From positions 1,143,287-1,207,286 of the forward strand of contig NZ_MEJH01000003.1 of assembly GCF_001953635.1 (NCBI RefSeq): a stretch of DNA of 64,000 nucleotides. The letters are read 5' to 3'. Numbering within the stretch: the first letter of the stretch is position 1; each line of letters begins with the position of its first letter. Source of the stretch: Alteromonas abrolhosensis (GTDB taxonomy: Bacteria > Pseudomonadota > Gammaproteobacteria > Enterobacterales > Alteromonadaceae). The notes under the pieces are model-generated. The model did no database searches, was not told where the DNA came from, and saw only the letters and a list, made by a program, of their open reading frames with translations. Shown here piece after piece: positions 1 through 8,614 of the stretch. Made by a program: the position numbers and the translations under genes.

Positions 1-1
1 T

Positions 2-1027
2 ACGCTTGTGAACGATCTGGGCTCAATTGACGCAGACGACCATGCACCGCAGGGTAAAGCAAGTACGGTAAGTAAAAGCGAGCTGCGTTTTACCCTAGAG
101 AAAGGTGCCAGTGCAGGTAATTTACTTCACGATATTCTTGAGCACAGTGACTTCAGTGCGCCCGTATGGGAAGAAACTGGCAAAGAACTGGTTAACCGCT
201 TTGGGTTAGATGAAAAGCGGACGCCGTTACTTTATGAATGGCTTGAAGAAGCCCTGCAAACACCGCTGTATCCTAATATGCAGTTTAGCATGAGTGATTT
301 GCCGGTAGAGCAAACCTTGCGCGAAGCAGAATTTTATTTTCCAATGAACGATACGCAATGGACTCAGCTTCGTGAAGTACTCGCGACTCATCGAAAAAAC
401 GTGGCAGACATTATTGGCGGCGAGGTCGAGACTGCGCCTCAACTAATTACTGCAAAATTACAGGGAATGATGCACGGATTCATTGATCTGATTTTTGAAC
501 ATGACGGACAGTTTTATGTGGCAGACTACAAATCAACCTGGCTTGGCGATACCCTAGATAGTTACATGCCAACGGCGCTGTTTCATAACAACCAGCATCA
601 CCTTTACGACCTTCAGTATTTAATTTACTGCTTGGCGCTACACCGCTATTTAAAAAATACGCTACCAAACTACGACCCAGATATCCGTTTTGGTGGTGTG
701 TATTACTTGTATCTACGCGGTATGCACCCAGAAAACGAGCGCGGTGAAGGAGTGTTTTACACTGATATTCCATCGTCTGTACTTCACCAACTAGACGGGA
801 TATTTGCAAGTAAAGATGGGGCTCTACAAAGTGATAGTTCAAAGAATGAAAGTTCGGGAAATGAGCCTTCACCAAGCGACATAAATACTGCGGCGACAAG
901 TGCTAGCGAAACAAGCCCATCTGCGAAGGCTTCGACAAAGGCAAGTTCGAAAAAAGCAGGCAGCTCTCGCCAACCTTTGGGGCAACAGCCTTCTGGTCAG
1001 CAGCAGTTTAGTTTCGATGACGAGTAA
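2..1027 (+). CDS. recB: RecB C-terminal part (exodeoxyribonuclease V beta), 5' cut by window
   Basis: This is the 3' end of recB; the reading frame is open to the left edge, so the start lies outside. What remains is the RecB nuclease domain: a GASAGNLLHDILEH segment (conserved His of the nuclease fold) and the catalytic block GFIDLIFEHDGQFYVADYKS, where the D-x-K motif binds the metal ion. RecBCD resects double-strand breaks and loads RecA at Chi sites. The last ~70 residues form a Ser/Ala/Gln-rich tail with no domain. recD follows after 33 bp on the same strand, as in the usual recBD order. The identification is secure; the helicase half is not visible. Confidence 0.95.
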   Translation, partial: TLVNDLGSIDADDHAPQGKASTVSKSELRFTLEKGASAGNLLHDILEHSDFSAPVWEETGKELVNRFGLDEKRTPLLYEWLEEALQTPLYPNMQFSMSDLPVEQTLREAEFYFPMNDTQWTQLREVLATHRKNVADIIGGEVETAPQLITAKLQGMMHGFIDLIFEHDGQFYVADYKSTWLGDTLDSYMPTALFHNNQHHLYDLQYLIYCLALHRYLKNTLPNYDPDIRFGGVYYLYLRGMHPENERGEGVFYTDIPSSVLHQLDGIFASKDGALQSDSSKNESSGNEPSPSDINTAATSASETSPSAKASTKASSKKAGSSRQPLGQQPSGQQQFSFDDE

Positions 1028-1060
1028 TAAACGTCAAAGAAAGTGAAGCAAAGGAAAATA

Positions 1061-3286
1061 ATGAATTACAATCAAGATTCCGTATCGTCATTTTTTGATA
1101 ACTTGTTTGGCATTGAGGCTATCGACAAGTTTGTCGCAAAAGAATTTGGCTTTGTTGACGAACTAGAACAAGAAGACAGGCTTATCTGGGCTGGGGTCTT
1201 AGCGTATTTGTCTTATATGCAGCGCAATGGCCACAGCTGTATTTATCTTAAAGAAATAGCGGGTACAACGCTTTTTAAAGAGGTAGTAGCAGAACAAGAG
1301 GCGGTCTTGGCGACCGAAACGAATGAACACAACAGTAGCGGGACGGTTGGCGCATCTAAGTCACCAGTAGAACAAACCGAGCAGGAAAAAGCGCCCAAAG
1401 CAGGTGTTGACGTGCCACAACTAACATCGCTACTTAGAATTGTAAAAAGCGCGCTGGTTAACGAGCAGGTGGCTCAACTATTTGTCTATAGCAACGGCAA
1501 GCTGTACAGCCGTCGCTACTATGAGTTTGAACAAGAAGTTGCGAGCAATGTGGTAAAACGAGCTGCGCTTACGCCGTTAAGTGATGACGCAAGCGAAAAA
1601 GTAAAGCAACTTTGGCCCGCAATATTTCCTACCGAAACAACCGATCAGCAAGACTGGCAGCAAATTGCGGTGGCGAAAAGCCTGATGCAGCGCTTTTGCG
1701 TTATAAACGGTGGGCCAGGAACAGGTAAAACTTATACTGTATTGCGCTTATTACTGGCGCTACAGGCTTGCGATGAAAACTTAAAAATTGTGCTGGCAGC
1801 GCCTACAGGTAAAGCGCAACAGCGTATGACCGAATCTATCATGAACAGCATAGACGGGCTTCGCGGCAAGTTGGACGACACAGTACTTAACAACGTGCCT
1901 ACCGATGCTGTGACGCTGCATAGATTACTAGGATTGCGCGAGCACGGTGTATCGACTAAGTTCAATCAGCACAATCAATTGGCAGCAGATGTACTTATTG
2001 TCGATGAAGCAAGTATGGTCGACTTAGCACTAATGACGCGCATAGTACGAGCGTTACCAGACCATGCGCGACTCTATTTTATCGGTGATGCTGATCAGCT
2101 TCCTGCGGTTGAGCTTGGTAACGTGCTAGAGCAGCTAGTTAGTGACGGGGCTACAAGCTTTGGCGCAAACGAGAATGCCGCTTTAAACGGCACAGTCAGC
2201 GTGCATAGCTCACTTAGTTTAGGCGGCCATGACAACGCGCTTTCTTTAGGTGGCGTGCCATCGTTAATGCGACAGCATATCGCTACGCTGTGCCCACATT
2301 TACCTCTGTTACCGGTTAACGAGCGCGCAAAAAGCTATGTAGCAACACTGCAGGCACCGCAGCGCTTTAAAGGGCAGGTGGCTAAAGTTGCAACGGCCAT
2401 ACAGCGAGGTGATGCGAGCGGCGCACTTGCTGCAATTAATGACCGGGCTGATGCCAATGACGAAAGTGCAAAGCCAGCTTCAAGTATTGCTTCACGACTT
2501 CAGCCGGGTGTGCATTTGTGGCCGGAACACCAAGTTAGCGGTCGTGATTTGCATCAACTGGCCAAAGAAAGCTTCTTGCCTATTTTTGACGCGGGCAGCG
2601 CTGAAGAGGCGCTTAATCGCTTGAATGTTGTTAGGTGGCTAACACCCGTTCGCAAAGGCGCAATGGGCGTAGAAGGGCTCAATACTTTAGTGTTCGATGC
2701 TATTAAGCACAAGATCAGAAAGCGGGAAGGGCACTTTTATCAAGGCCAGCCCATCATGATTGTAAAGAATCATCACCCTCAGCGACTATCAAACGGCGAG
2801 GTTGGCGTAATCTGGCCAGACAATAAGGGAAAGCTTTATGCGTGGTTTTATCAAGATAGCCAAGCAACAGGACAAAAAGCACCGCTAGGTTCAGGAGATA
2901 GTGGGGATGAGCTTTTAAGTCAAAAGCAGCTAAATCAGGGCCAGACACAACAGGAGCAGAAGCAAGCGTTACGCAGCATTTCGCTTTCAAGAGTGCCACA
3001 GTTTGAAACTGTTTACGCCATGACCATTCACAAATCACAGGGCTCTGAATTTAATCAGGTTGTACTCATCTTGCCAAAACCTGATAGCGATAAAGCTGCA
3101 AACCTCTTTCACCGAGGGTTAGTGTATACAGGATTAACCCGTGCCAAAGACGGCTGTTTAATCATTTCAGATAACGCTACATTCAGCCACATGGTTCAAC
3201 GGGTGGATAAGCGTTATTCTGGGTTGTCTGAGGCGATTAGTCATCATCTTGAGGATAATTCTTACGCCAGCCCAGAAACTAAATAA
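1061..3286 (+). CDS. recD: RecD, exodeoxyribonuclease V alpha subunit
   Basis: The 5'-3' helicase subunit of RecBCD. Visible motifs: Walker A GGPGTGKT near residue 217, APTGKAQQRM (motif Ia), Walker B DEASMVD near residue 315, GDADQLPAVELG (motif III), and the C-terminal TIHKSQGSEF and YTGLTRAK blocks typical of SF1B helicases. An in-frame GTG lies upstream at 1043, but ATG 1061 has an AAGGA ribosome site directly before it and is preferred. At 741 aa it is longer than E. coli RecD (608 aa). The excess sits in low-complexity stretches: an acidic/Thr part near residue 90, a Ser/Gly/Leu part after motif III, and a Gln-rich stretch near residue 620. It is probably co-transcribed with recB. Confidence 0.95.
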   Translation: MNYNQDSVSSFFDNLFGIEAIDKFVAKEFGFVDELEQEDRLIWAGVLAYLSYMQRNGHSCIYLKEIAGTTLFKEVVAEQEAVLATETNEHNSSGTVGASKSPVEQTEQEKAPKAGVDVPQLTSLLRIVKSALVNEQVAQLFVYSNGKLYSRRYYEFEQEVASNVVKRAALTPLSDDASEKVKQLWPAIFPTETTDQQDWQQIAVAKSLMQRFCVINGGPGTGKTYTVLRLLLALQACDENLKIVLAAPTGKAQQRMTESIMNSIDGLRGKLDDTVLNNVPTDAVTLHRLLGLREHGVSTKFNQHNQLAADVLIVDEASMVDLALMTRIVRALPDHARLYFIGDADQLPAVELGNVLEQLVSDGATSFGANENAALNGTVSVHSSLSLGGHDNALSLGGVPSLMRQHIATLCPHLPLLPVNERAKSYVATLQAPQRFKGQVAKVATAIQRGDASGALAAINDRADANDESAKPASSIASRLQPGVHLWPEHQVSGRDLHQLAKESFLPIFDAGSAEEALNRLNVVRWLTPVRKGAMGVEGLNTLVFDAIKHKIRKREGHFYQGQPIMIVKNHHPQRLSNGEVGVIWPDNKGKLYAWFYQDSQATGQKAPLGSGDSGDELLSQKQLNQGQTQQEQKQALRSISLSRVPQFETVYAMTIHKSQGSEFNQVVLILPKPDSDKAANLFHRGLVYTGLTRAKDGCLIISDNATFSHMVQRVDKRYSGLSEAISHHLEDNSYASPETK

Positions 3287-3287
3287 A

Positions 3288-3329
3288 AAATGTACTCTGA
3301 CCCCAAAATTTTGGGGTCAGAGTACATTT
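3288..3329. repeat. 42-bp perfect palindrome (GGGGTCAGAGTACATTT type)
   Basis: Two 21-nt arms are exact reverse complements, with no spacer and the centre at AAAATTTT (3305-3312). The right arm contains GGGGTCAGAGTACATTT. It sits 1 bp after the recD stop and 8 bp before the end of the convergent gene, so as RNA it could act as a terminator for both sides, although there is no clean U-tract. Its perfection suggests an element under structural selection. I recall similar repeats in other gammaproteobacteria, some near REP-associated transposases; that link is memory and inference, not shown here. Confidence 0.85.
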
Positions 3330-3337
3330 CTGTGGGG

Positions 3338-3745
3338 TTATTTCACAGGCGTAAAAAGGCACAGGCCACGCTTATTTATATCAATGGGGGTTTTGCCTAT
3401 TACATAAATACGCGTGGGCGATGTAACGCGTAAAATACCGCCTTCAGCCTTTAAAAATTGAGACGGCAAAAGCACAGATGTATCGGTGGCGTCTGTTTTA
3501 TTTGTTTCTGGTTTTATGACAAAGTGAGACAAACCGAAGTGATCCAGCCAACCCAAAATATTGTCTGGCGTTGCTACAAAATTGTCGTGCTTTAAAACAC
3601 TGCTGTGTAGTGTAATATTGGCGCCGAAAACGGGCTTGGTCTCTATTGCCATTTGGGTGTTTGGTTTTAAGTGTAGCCGGTATAACCCATGTGCTTCAGG
3701 CACAATGTCATCATTTGCATCTGTATTATTCACTAGCGTAAGCAT
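3338..3745 (-). CDS. Hypothetical protein, 135 aa
   Basis: I do not recognise this protein. It lacks a signal peptide and membrane segments, is rich in beta-forming residues, and includes HGLYRLHLKPNTQM and LRVTSPTRIYVIGKTP. No ORF overlaps it in a better-supported frame, and it is convergent with recD across the palindrome. There is no clear ribosome site before the ATG. It may be a small cytoplasmic alteromonad protein. Confidence that it is translated is moderate. Confidence 0.5.
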   Translation of the reverse strand: MLTLVNNTDANDDIVPEAHGLYRLHLKPNTQMAIETKPVFGANITLHSSVLKHDNFVATPDNILGWLDHFGLSHFVIKPETNKTDATDTSVLLPSQFLKAEGGILRVTSPTRIYVIGKTPIDINKRGLCLFTPVK

Positions 3746-3851
3746 ACAAAGTTTCGCATGGTAGTTCTGATGCTTTTATTGTGGTGGACTTATAGCAAGG
3801 CTGCGTTGATGTGGATCAACTGCTCTTTGGTTTAGGCGTCCTACCTCCGAA

Positions 3852-5279
3852 TTAGACCTCCTGCGCTAAAAGTAACTCGCCAAGATGCTTTATAGCTTCT
3901 GTTCGCGCGGCCTGAGTACTATCAATAAAATTGAAGCGCAGGCAATGTCGATATTTTCCTGTTGCTGAAAAAAGTTGACCGGGCGCGATATAAATACCAT
4001 GCTGCTTCGCTTCATCGGCAAGCTTAACCGAGTCGTAACAACTGCTAAGCTCTACCCACAGTACATAGCCTCCTTGAGGATAACTAATACAGGTATCAGC
4101 AGGAAAAAAACGCTTAATATCTGCGCGTAGGGCATCTCGTGCACTTAAATAATATTGACGCATGGCCCGAATATGTTTGTCATAGCCACCTTGTTCAATG
4201 AAACTGGCAATAGCCAATTGGGGCAGAGTGGGGCACATAGAGCTGCTGACATATTTAACGTGGAGCACTTTATTTCTGTAGCTTCCCGGCGCTATCCAGC
4301 CCACGCGAAAGCCAGGCGCCAGCGTCTTGGAAAACGAAGAACACAGCAACACTCGTCCGTCCTCATCAAACGATTTGATGGTTTTAGGACGAGGATAAGA
4401 ATAGGCAATATCGCCATAAATATCGTCCTCGATAATGGCCACGTCGTACTCTCTGGCTAATTCGTATAACGCTTGTTTTTTTGCCTCAGGCATTACGAAG
4501 CCCTGAGGGTTATTTACCGTTGGTGCGACTAAGATGGCCTTTATTGGCCATTGATCAAGTGCTAGCTTTAACGCTTCTAAACTCAGTCCTGTTTCAGAAT
4601 CGGTAGGGATCTCTAACGCTTTTAACTCGGCGCCCTTGATAGCCTGCATGGCACCGTAGAATCCGGGTGATTCTACCGCAATCACATCCCCAGCACTCGC
4701 CACAGCACGAAGACACACCGACAGCGCCTCTTGGCAGCCAGAAGTCACAATAAACTCATCGCTTTGCAGCACACAGCCCGATGCTGCAGCCAGTCGGCTC
4801 AATTGTTTTCGCAGACTTTCATCACCCTTTACGTCACCGTAAATCATGCCATCTAAGGCGCGATGTTTAGTGAGTTCGTGTAAACGTTTTATAAGCGGTT
4901 TGAGGGTTTTGGCAGTCATGTTCGGCATGGCATGCTGAAACTGACACAGTGTTTTAGTGTCGTGATCTTTATTGAAGGTATTTAGCAAGGTGTCTAGCAC
5001 ATCTTCCCATTGAGTCACGTCCATAGGGCGTTGCGGTGGCTTAGTCATGCGTGGGGTGTTATCTATTGATATGCTACGAGCGACAAAATAGCCCGATTTA
5101 GGTTTTGCCTCTACCAGCTGCTGAGCCTCCAATACACGGTATGCTTCCTGTACGGTGGCGATACTCACTCCATGTTCTGTTGACAACTGCCTAACCGAAG
5201 GTAATTTATTTCCCACTTCAAACACGCCCCGCGCTATTTGGGCTTTGAGTTCATCGGCTAATGTTTCGTATAGCGTCAT
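3852..5279 (-). CDS. MocR/PdxR-type regulator (GntR HTH plus aminotransferase domain)
   Basis: A chimeric regulator: an N-terminal GntR winged helix (LPSVRQLSTEHGVSIATVQ, residues ~25-45), a linker, then a fold-type I aminotransferase domain. The PLP-binding lysine is in SSFSKTLAPGFRVGW (Lys318), and the NNPQGF and DDIYGD blocks are present. MocR proteins sense PLP or an amino acid/PLP adduct. It is divergent from a LysE-type exporter, the classic arrangement in which a MocR protein controls amino-acid efflux. Repeated CATACAG motifs in the shared intergenic region are the probable operator. Length (475 aa) is normal for the family; the ligand cannot be told from sequence. Confidence 0.9.
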   Translation of the reverse strand: MTLYETLADELKAQIARGVFEVGNKLPSVRQLSTEHGVSIATVQEAYRVLEAQQLVEAKPKSGYFVARSISIDNTPRMTKPPQRPMDVTQWEDVLDTLLNTFNKDHDTKTLCQFQHAMPNMTAKTLKPLIKRLHELTKHRALDGMIYGDVKGDESLRKQLSRLAAASGCVLQSDEFIVTSGCQEALSVCLRAVASAGDVIAVESPGFYGAMQAIKGAELKALEIPTDSETGLSLEALKLALDQWPIKAILVAPTVNNPQGFVMPEAKKQALYELAREYDVAIIEDDIYGDIAYSYPRPKTIKSFDEDGRVLLCSSFSKTLAPGFRVGWIAPGSYRNKVLHVKYVSSSMCPTLPQLAIASFIEQGGYDKHIRAMRQYYLSARDALRADIKRFFPADTCISYPQGGYVLWVELSSCYDSVKLADEAKQHGIYIAPGQLFSATGKYRHCLRFNFIDSTQAARTEAIKHLGELLLAQEV

Positions 5280-5308
5280 CGCAACCTCGATTCTTATGAA
5301 GTCATCTG

Positions 5309-5403
5309 CATACAGATAACTATATATTAGTTAATGATTGCTTTTAACCATACAGATTGACGTAATTACTACCATACAGAAGTTAATATAAGTAAACTGT
5401 ATG
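5309..5403. promoter_or_regulatory. Probable MocR operator: four CATACAG half-sites
   Basis: CATACAG occurs at 5309-5315, 5349-5355 and 5373-5379, and its reverse complement CTGTATG at 5397-5403, all between the divergent MocR and LysE-family genes. Two of the direct copies are 24 bp apart. MocR regulators commonly bind direct repeats, sometimes with an inverted copy, in the promoter of the divergent gene. That this protein binds these sites is inference. Confidence 0.6.
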
Positions 5404-5539
5404 GCTGTTTTTAAAAATGTGTGGGTATGATGCATACAAAAATATGATTGTATTGTGTTAGTGAAACACAAGCGTTTAGCTTATCGGTCTTCTTTTGAAC
5501 TAAGAAGCGCACTGCTTACCTCAATACATAAGGACAGTC

Positions 5540-6160
5540 ATGGAAACATCTCTTCTCATTGCACTTTCAACATTCGCATTTATCAGTACGGTGACGCCTG
5601 GCCCAAATAATATGATGCTATTGGCCTCTGGCGCACAATACGGCTACAGACGTTCGCTGCCGCACATGCTGGGAATTGTGATTGGTGTTGCGGGGCTGAT
5701 GGTAAGCACACTGCTGGGCATTGGTGCGCTGTTTAATATATTTCCTGTGCTTTACAGTGTACTTAAGCTACTTGGGGTGGCTTATCTGCTATGGTTAGCA
5801 TTCAAAATTGCTACTGGCCCCGTAGATGAGCCAGTAGATCTGGTAGAAAACAAAATTAAATCGACCAAACGCCAAGGGCCGCTCAAGTGGTGGGAGGGGG
5901 CACTATTTCAACTGATAAACCCCAAAGCATGGATGATGGCGTTAGCCAGCGTAGGCACGTTTTCACTGCCTGGCGAGCACTACACCCAATCAGGTATTGC
6001 GATTGTTACCGCTTTTGCCGTGATTGGTTTTCCAAGCATCTCGCTGTGGGCGGCAGTTGGCGCAAAAATTCGAGTGTGGCTGAGTTCGCCAATTCGAAGA
6101 CGGCAGTTTAACCTCACAATGGGCGCGGCCACAGCAGCCACGTTATTTTTGATAGTGTAA
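5540..6160 (+). CDS. LysE/RhtB family amino-acid exporter
   Basis: A 206-aa inner-membrane protein with about six hydrophobic segments. The N-terminal TPGPNNMMLLASGAQYG is the LysE/RhtB signature, and FQLINPKAWMMALA is the conserved segment in the second half. The family exports amino acids such as homoserine, threonine or lysine using the proton gradient. ATG 5540 has AAGGA seven bases upstream. It lies divergently from a MocR regulator, so expression probably responds to an amino acid sensed through PLP chemistry. The substrate is not predictable. Confidence 0.9.
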   Translation: METSLLIALSTFAFISTVTPGPNNMMLLASGAQYGYRRSLPHMLGIVIGVAGLMVSTLLGIGALFNIFPVLYSVLKLLGVAYLLWLAFKIATGPVDEPVDLVENKIKSTKRQGPLKWWEGALFQLINPKAWMMALASVGTFSLPGEHYTQSGIAIVTAFAVIGFPSISLWAAVGAKIRVWLSSPIRRRQFNLTMGAATAATLFLIV

Positions 6161-6245
6161 CGATGATAGTGACTAGACGCTGACCTTTTAGGTGAAAACC
6201 GCTAGGCTGGCGTCTTTCAAAATTTTACAAAAGGAGCAGGCCTTC

Positions 6246-6626
6246 ATGGAACTGAACCAAGTTACATTACCCGTGACCAATATGGTCGAAGCGGTGGAGT
6301 TTTACCTTACACTTGGGTTTACTCAAATTGTAGATACACCGCATTATGCCAGATTTACGTGTCCTAAAGGCTCATCTACTTTTTCGCTCTCTTTAGAGGA
6401 CGAAAGTGCTCAAAATCACAGTGTGATTTATTTCGAACACGAGGCGCTAGACGAGCTGTATACCTCACTTGTAGAAAAAGGTATTCATTTTGAGCAGCCG
6501 CCAACGCAGCAGCGCTACCTTTGGAAAGAGGCCATTTTAAGAGATCCATCTGGCAACAAAATAAAGCTGTACTGGGCAGGAGAGAATAGAGTGAACCCGC
6601 CTTGGAAAGTGGAAATAAAGCGGTAA
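6246..6626 (+). CDS. VOC family protein (glyoxalase/bleomycin-resistance fold)
   Basis: A 126-aa single VOC domain: MELNQVTLPVTNMVEAVEFYLTLGF at the start (first beta-alpha-beta unit) and AILRDPSGNKIKLYWAGENR at the end, the usual ILRDPxGN block. ATG 6246 is chosen over an upstream GTG (6192) because AAGGAG precedes it at a fitting distance. VOC proteins include metal-dependent lyases, dioxygenases and drug-binding proteins; no specific activity can be assigned. Downstream of the LysE exporter on the same strand, 85 bp apart, with no evident functional link. Confidence 0.85.
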   Translation: MELNQVTLPVTNMVEAVEFYLTLGFTQIVDTPHYARFTCPKGSSTFSLSLEDESAQNHSVIYFEHEALDELYTSLVEKGIHFEQPPTQQRYLWKEAILRDPSGNKIKLYWAGENRVNPPWKVEIKR

Positions 6627-6665
6627 CCGTTTAGATAAACTTCGAAAGAGAAACAGAGATATACA

Positions 6666-7007
6666 GTGACAGAACCCCAAATAAGCGTGCACTTTCGCTT
6701 AACAAAATTAGATGCCATGCAGGCTTATACGCTAAAGCGAGAAATTGAAGGTGCTTACTTTATTAAACGTGAAGAACTTGTTGATGAAAAAGGCTCAGAT
6801 GCGTTCATCGGCATGGTTCCTTTAAAAGAAAGCCTGTTCGACGAACTCAACGATTACGTTATTCGCCAGCAAATTCAATATGATGACTGCGATATTCATG
6901 TGGAATCAAAAACTGCTAACGGTGATATTGCCGTGCCGAGGGTGGTAAACAAATTGCTAAAATACATCGACTGCAAGCTGACTTACGCCTTTGCGAAGCA
7001 GCCTTAA
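6666..7007 (+). CDS. Hypothetical protein, 113 aa
   Basis: I do not recognise the family. GTG start with a weak purine-rich stretch (GAAAGAGAAACAGAG) upstream. Soluble, mixed charge, no signal peptide; notable segments are YTLKREIEGAYFIKRE and VPRVVNKLLKYIDCKLTYAF. It follows the VOC gene by 39 bp and may share its transcript. An internal ATG at 6717 is a possible alternative start but lacks a better ribosome site. Confidence 0.65.
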   Translation: MTEPQISVHFRLTKLDAMQAYTLKREIEGAYFIKREELVDEKGSDAFIGMVPLKESLFDELNDYVIRQQIQYDDCDIHVESKTANGDIAVPRVVNKLLKYIDCKLTYAFAKQP

Positions 7008-7095
7008 TTCAAATGCGCGACTTTGCCACGTTAACAACATCGCTCTTGGTGGTCAAAGAAGGCCGCATTCTTTTCAAAAAAGTGCGAAAGGTAGG

Positions 7096-7314
7096 TTAAG
7101 ACGATTTCGTAATTTCGCTATGAGATTTTAACACTTTTGTGCCGTCGCTCTGTTCAATGAGATAGGCAGGGTCACTATCGCTTGCCTCGCGCTTTACCGT
7201 AGAACCTTTAATTGTGCGCTCAACATCGCTAGTAAATTTTTCTCTGATATTGCCCGTGGCACTGCCGCTACCCCACTTCCATTCCACTTCTGTGTTTACT
7301 GCGTAATGTTTCAT
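7096..7314 (-). CDS. HVA1/TUDOR-like small protein (DUF2945)
   Basis: A 72-aa protein matching the small DUF2945 / hypervirulence-associated TUDOR family: VEWKWGSGSATGNIREKF at the start, RTIKGSTVKREASDSDPAYLI in the middle and KVLKSHSEI at the end. The family adopts a small beta-barrel and is common in bacteria and fungi, but its function is not established. The gene stands alone, transcribed towards the VOC pair, with its start followed by a short AT-rich promoter region. Confidence 0.85.
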   Translation of the reverse strand: MKHYAVNTEVEWKWGSGSATGNIREKFTSDVERTIKGSTVKREASDSDPAYLIEQSDGTKVLKSHSEITKSS

Positions 7315-7432
7315 CGTTTCTCCCAGTGCCGTTAATTTAACAATCTACATCGTTGTTTAACGAATTGGATAAGGTCTGAGTTCACAAAAAAGGAGGATTA
7401 GAGTGGTAAAAATGGAAAGTAAACTTGAAACC

Positions 7433-8329
7433 CTAAGATAGGGTTTCAATTTGTTTTTGTTGCACTACTTGTTTCTGAGTAGCAGAGCTTCCTGCGGTAG
7501 CAATGACAACCATAGCCACGGCAAACCACTGAGAAAGCGTAAGGGTTTCATCAATAATGATGAATGCTGCTATAGCCGCGACGGCAGGTTCAACACTCAT
7601 CATAATGCTGAAAGTTTGCTTAGGCATGTTGCGCATAGCACTCATTTCTAAGGTATATGGGATAGCTGACGAAAATATCCCTACTGCAAAGCCGATGAAT
7701 ATGGCGTGTGTCGATAGTAAAGCACTACCTTGGCTAACCACGCCTATGGGCACCACACACATAGCGGCTACCAACATGCCTAAAGTAACGGTAATACCAC
7801 CTGAGCCTTCGCTACCTGTTTTATTTCCAAATACGATGTAGCCGGCCCAAAAAGCACCAGCAGTAAGCGCAAAAATAACGCCGACCGGATCTAAACTTTC
7901 AGCAGACGCACCGCCAATATCGGGAAGCAACAAACAAACGCCGGCAACGGCTAAAATAGCCCAAGCAAAGTCTCGCTTCTTTCTGGCACTAAAAAACGCC
8001 ACAGCCAACGGCCCGGTGAACTCAAGCGCAACACCTATGCCAAGGGGAATGCGCTCAATCGCAAGATAGAAGATGATATTCATTGCGCCTAAGCAAGCGC
8101 CGTAGAAAATAACATTACGCCATCCTTTCGCACTTAAACGTGCTCTCCAAGGCCTAAAAATAATAGTTAATACTACTGCGGCGAAAAACGCTCGAAGAGC
8201 ACTGGTGCCTTCAGGGCCAACTACAGGAAAGAGCTGCTTCGCAAATGATGCACCAGACTGTATGGTTACCATCGCCAGAAGCACGGCGACTATGGCAAGT
8301 AAAAAACGTTGATTCACAATATATTGCAA
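7433..8329 (-). CDS. rhtA: RhtA-like EamA/DMT-family exporter
   Basis: A 298-aa inner-membrane protein with about ten hydrophobic segments (two EamA repeats). It closely resembles E. coli RhtA: MVTIQSGASFAKQLFPVVG, IPLGIGVALEFTGPLAVAF and LPY/IPYTLEMSAMRNMP-type blocks are in the same order. RhtA exports threonine and homoserine. Together with the LysE-type protein at 5540 it gives two putative amino-acid exporters within 3 kb. Monocistronic; the stretch before its start holds two tiny ORFs on the other strand. Confidence 0.85.
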   Translation of the reverse strand: MQYIVNQRFLLAIVAVLLAMVTIQSGASFAKQLFPVVGPEGTSALRAFFAAVVLTIIFRPWRARLSAKGWRNVIFYGACLGAMNIIFYLAIERIPLGIGVALEFTGPLAVAFFSARKKRDFAWAILAVAGVCLLLPDIGGASAESLDPVGVIFALTAGAFWAGYIVFGNKTGSEGSGGITVTLGMLVAAMCVVPIGVVSQGSALLSTHAIFIGFAVGIFSSAIPYTLEMSAMRNMPKQTFSIMMSVEPAVAAIAAFIIIDETLTLSQWFAVAMVVIATAGSSATQKQVVQQKQIETLS

Positions 8330-8488
8330 CCTGGATGAGACAAAACCGGATTATATTTGTTCTAAAATTGAAATGCTCGTTGATAAGGGAAAGTATCTCG
8401 TTTTTTCGCGACAAGGTGAAATGTTGGCCAATTGCCATCGATGCATTGAGCGATGTTTGGCGCTACTTCATAGAAGGAGGTGCCGAGT

Positions 8489-8554
8489 ATGAAAGCACGT
8501 TTTCAATACACTTCGAGCACTATGAGAATGGCAACCATACAAACGCTTATATAG
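8489..8554 (+). CDS. Possible 21-aa small protein with strong ribosome site
   Basis: A 21-codon ORF starting at ATG 8489, with GAAGGAGG ending eight bases upstream, as strong a Shine-Dalgarno as any in the window. It overlaps by ATGA with the stop of a preceding 39-codon ORF (8373-8492, Cys/Arg-rich end), which is the usual layout of translationally coupled genes, and a hairpin terminator follows 33 bp later. The product has no recognisable motif. It could be chance, a leader peptide or a small protein. Confidence 0.25.
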   Translation: MKARFQYTSSTMRMATIQTLI

Positions 8555-8586
8555 CGATAAAATGACGAAATGTTAACTTCATAATA

Positions 8587-8614
8587 AAAAACGACGCTAA
8601 TGAGCGCCGTTTTT
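8587..8614. terminator. Bidirectional hairpin terminator
   Basis: AACGACGCT pairs with AGCGCCGTT (one mismatch) around an AATG loop, flanked by A-runs on the left and T-runs on the right. On the minus strand it ends the TonB receptor gene 23 bp after its stop; on the plus strand it would end any transcript of the small ORFs. Confidence 0.8.

Noticed and set aside
480-899. Minus-strand 139-codon ORF within recB
   Set aside because: Shadow of the RecB nuclease domain, whose motifs are clear in the other frame.
8245-8565. 106-codon plus-strand ORF overlapping the rhtA start
   Set aside because: Overlaps the RhtA N-terminus in antisense; the ribosome site in this region fits the 21-codon ORF in a different frame.
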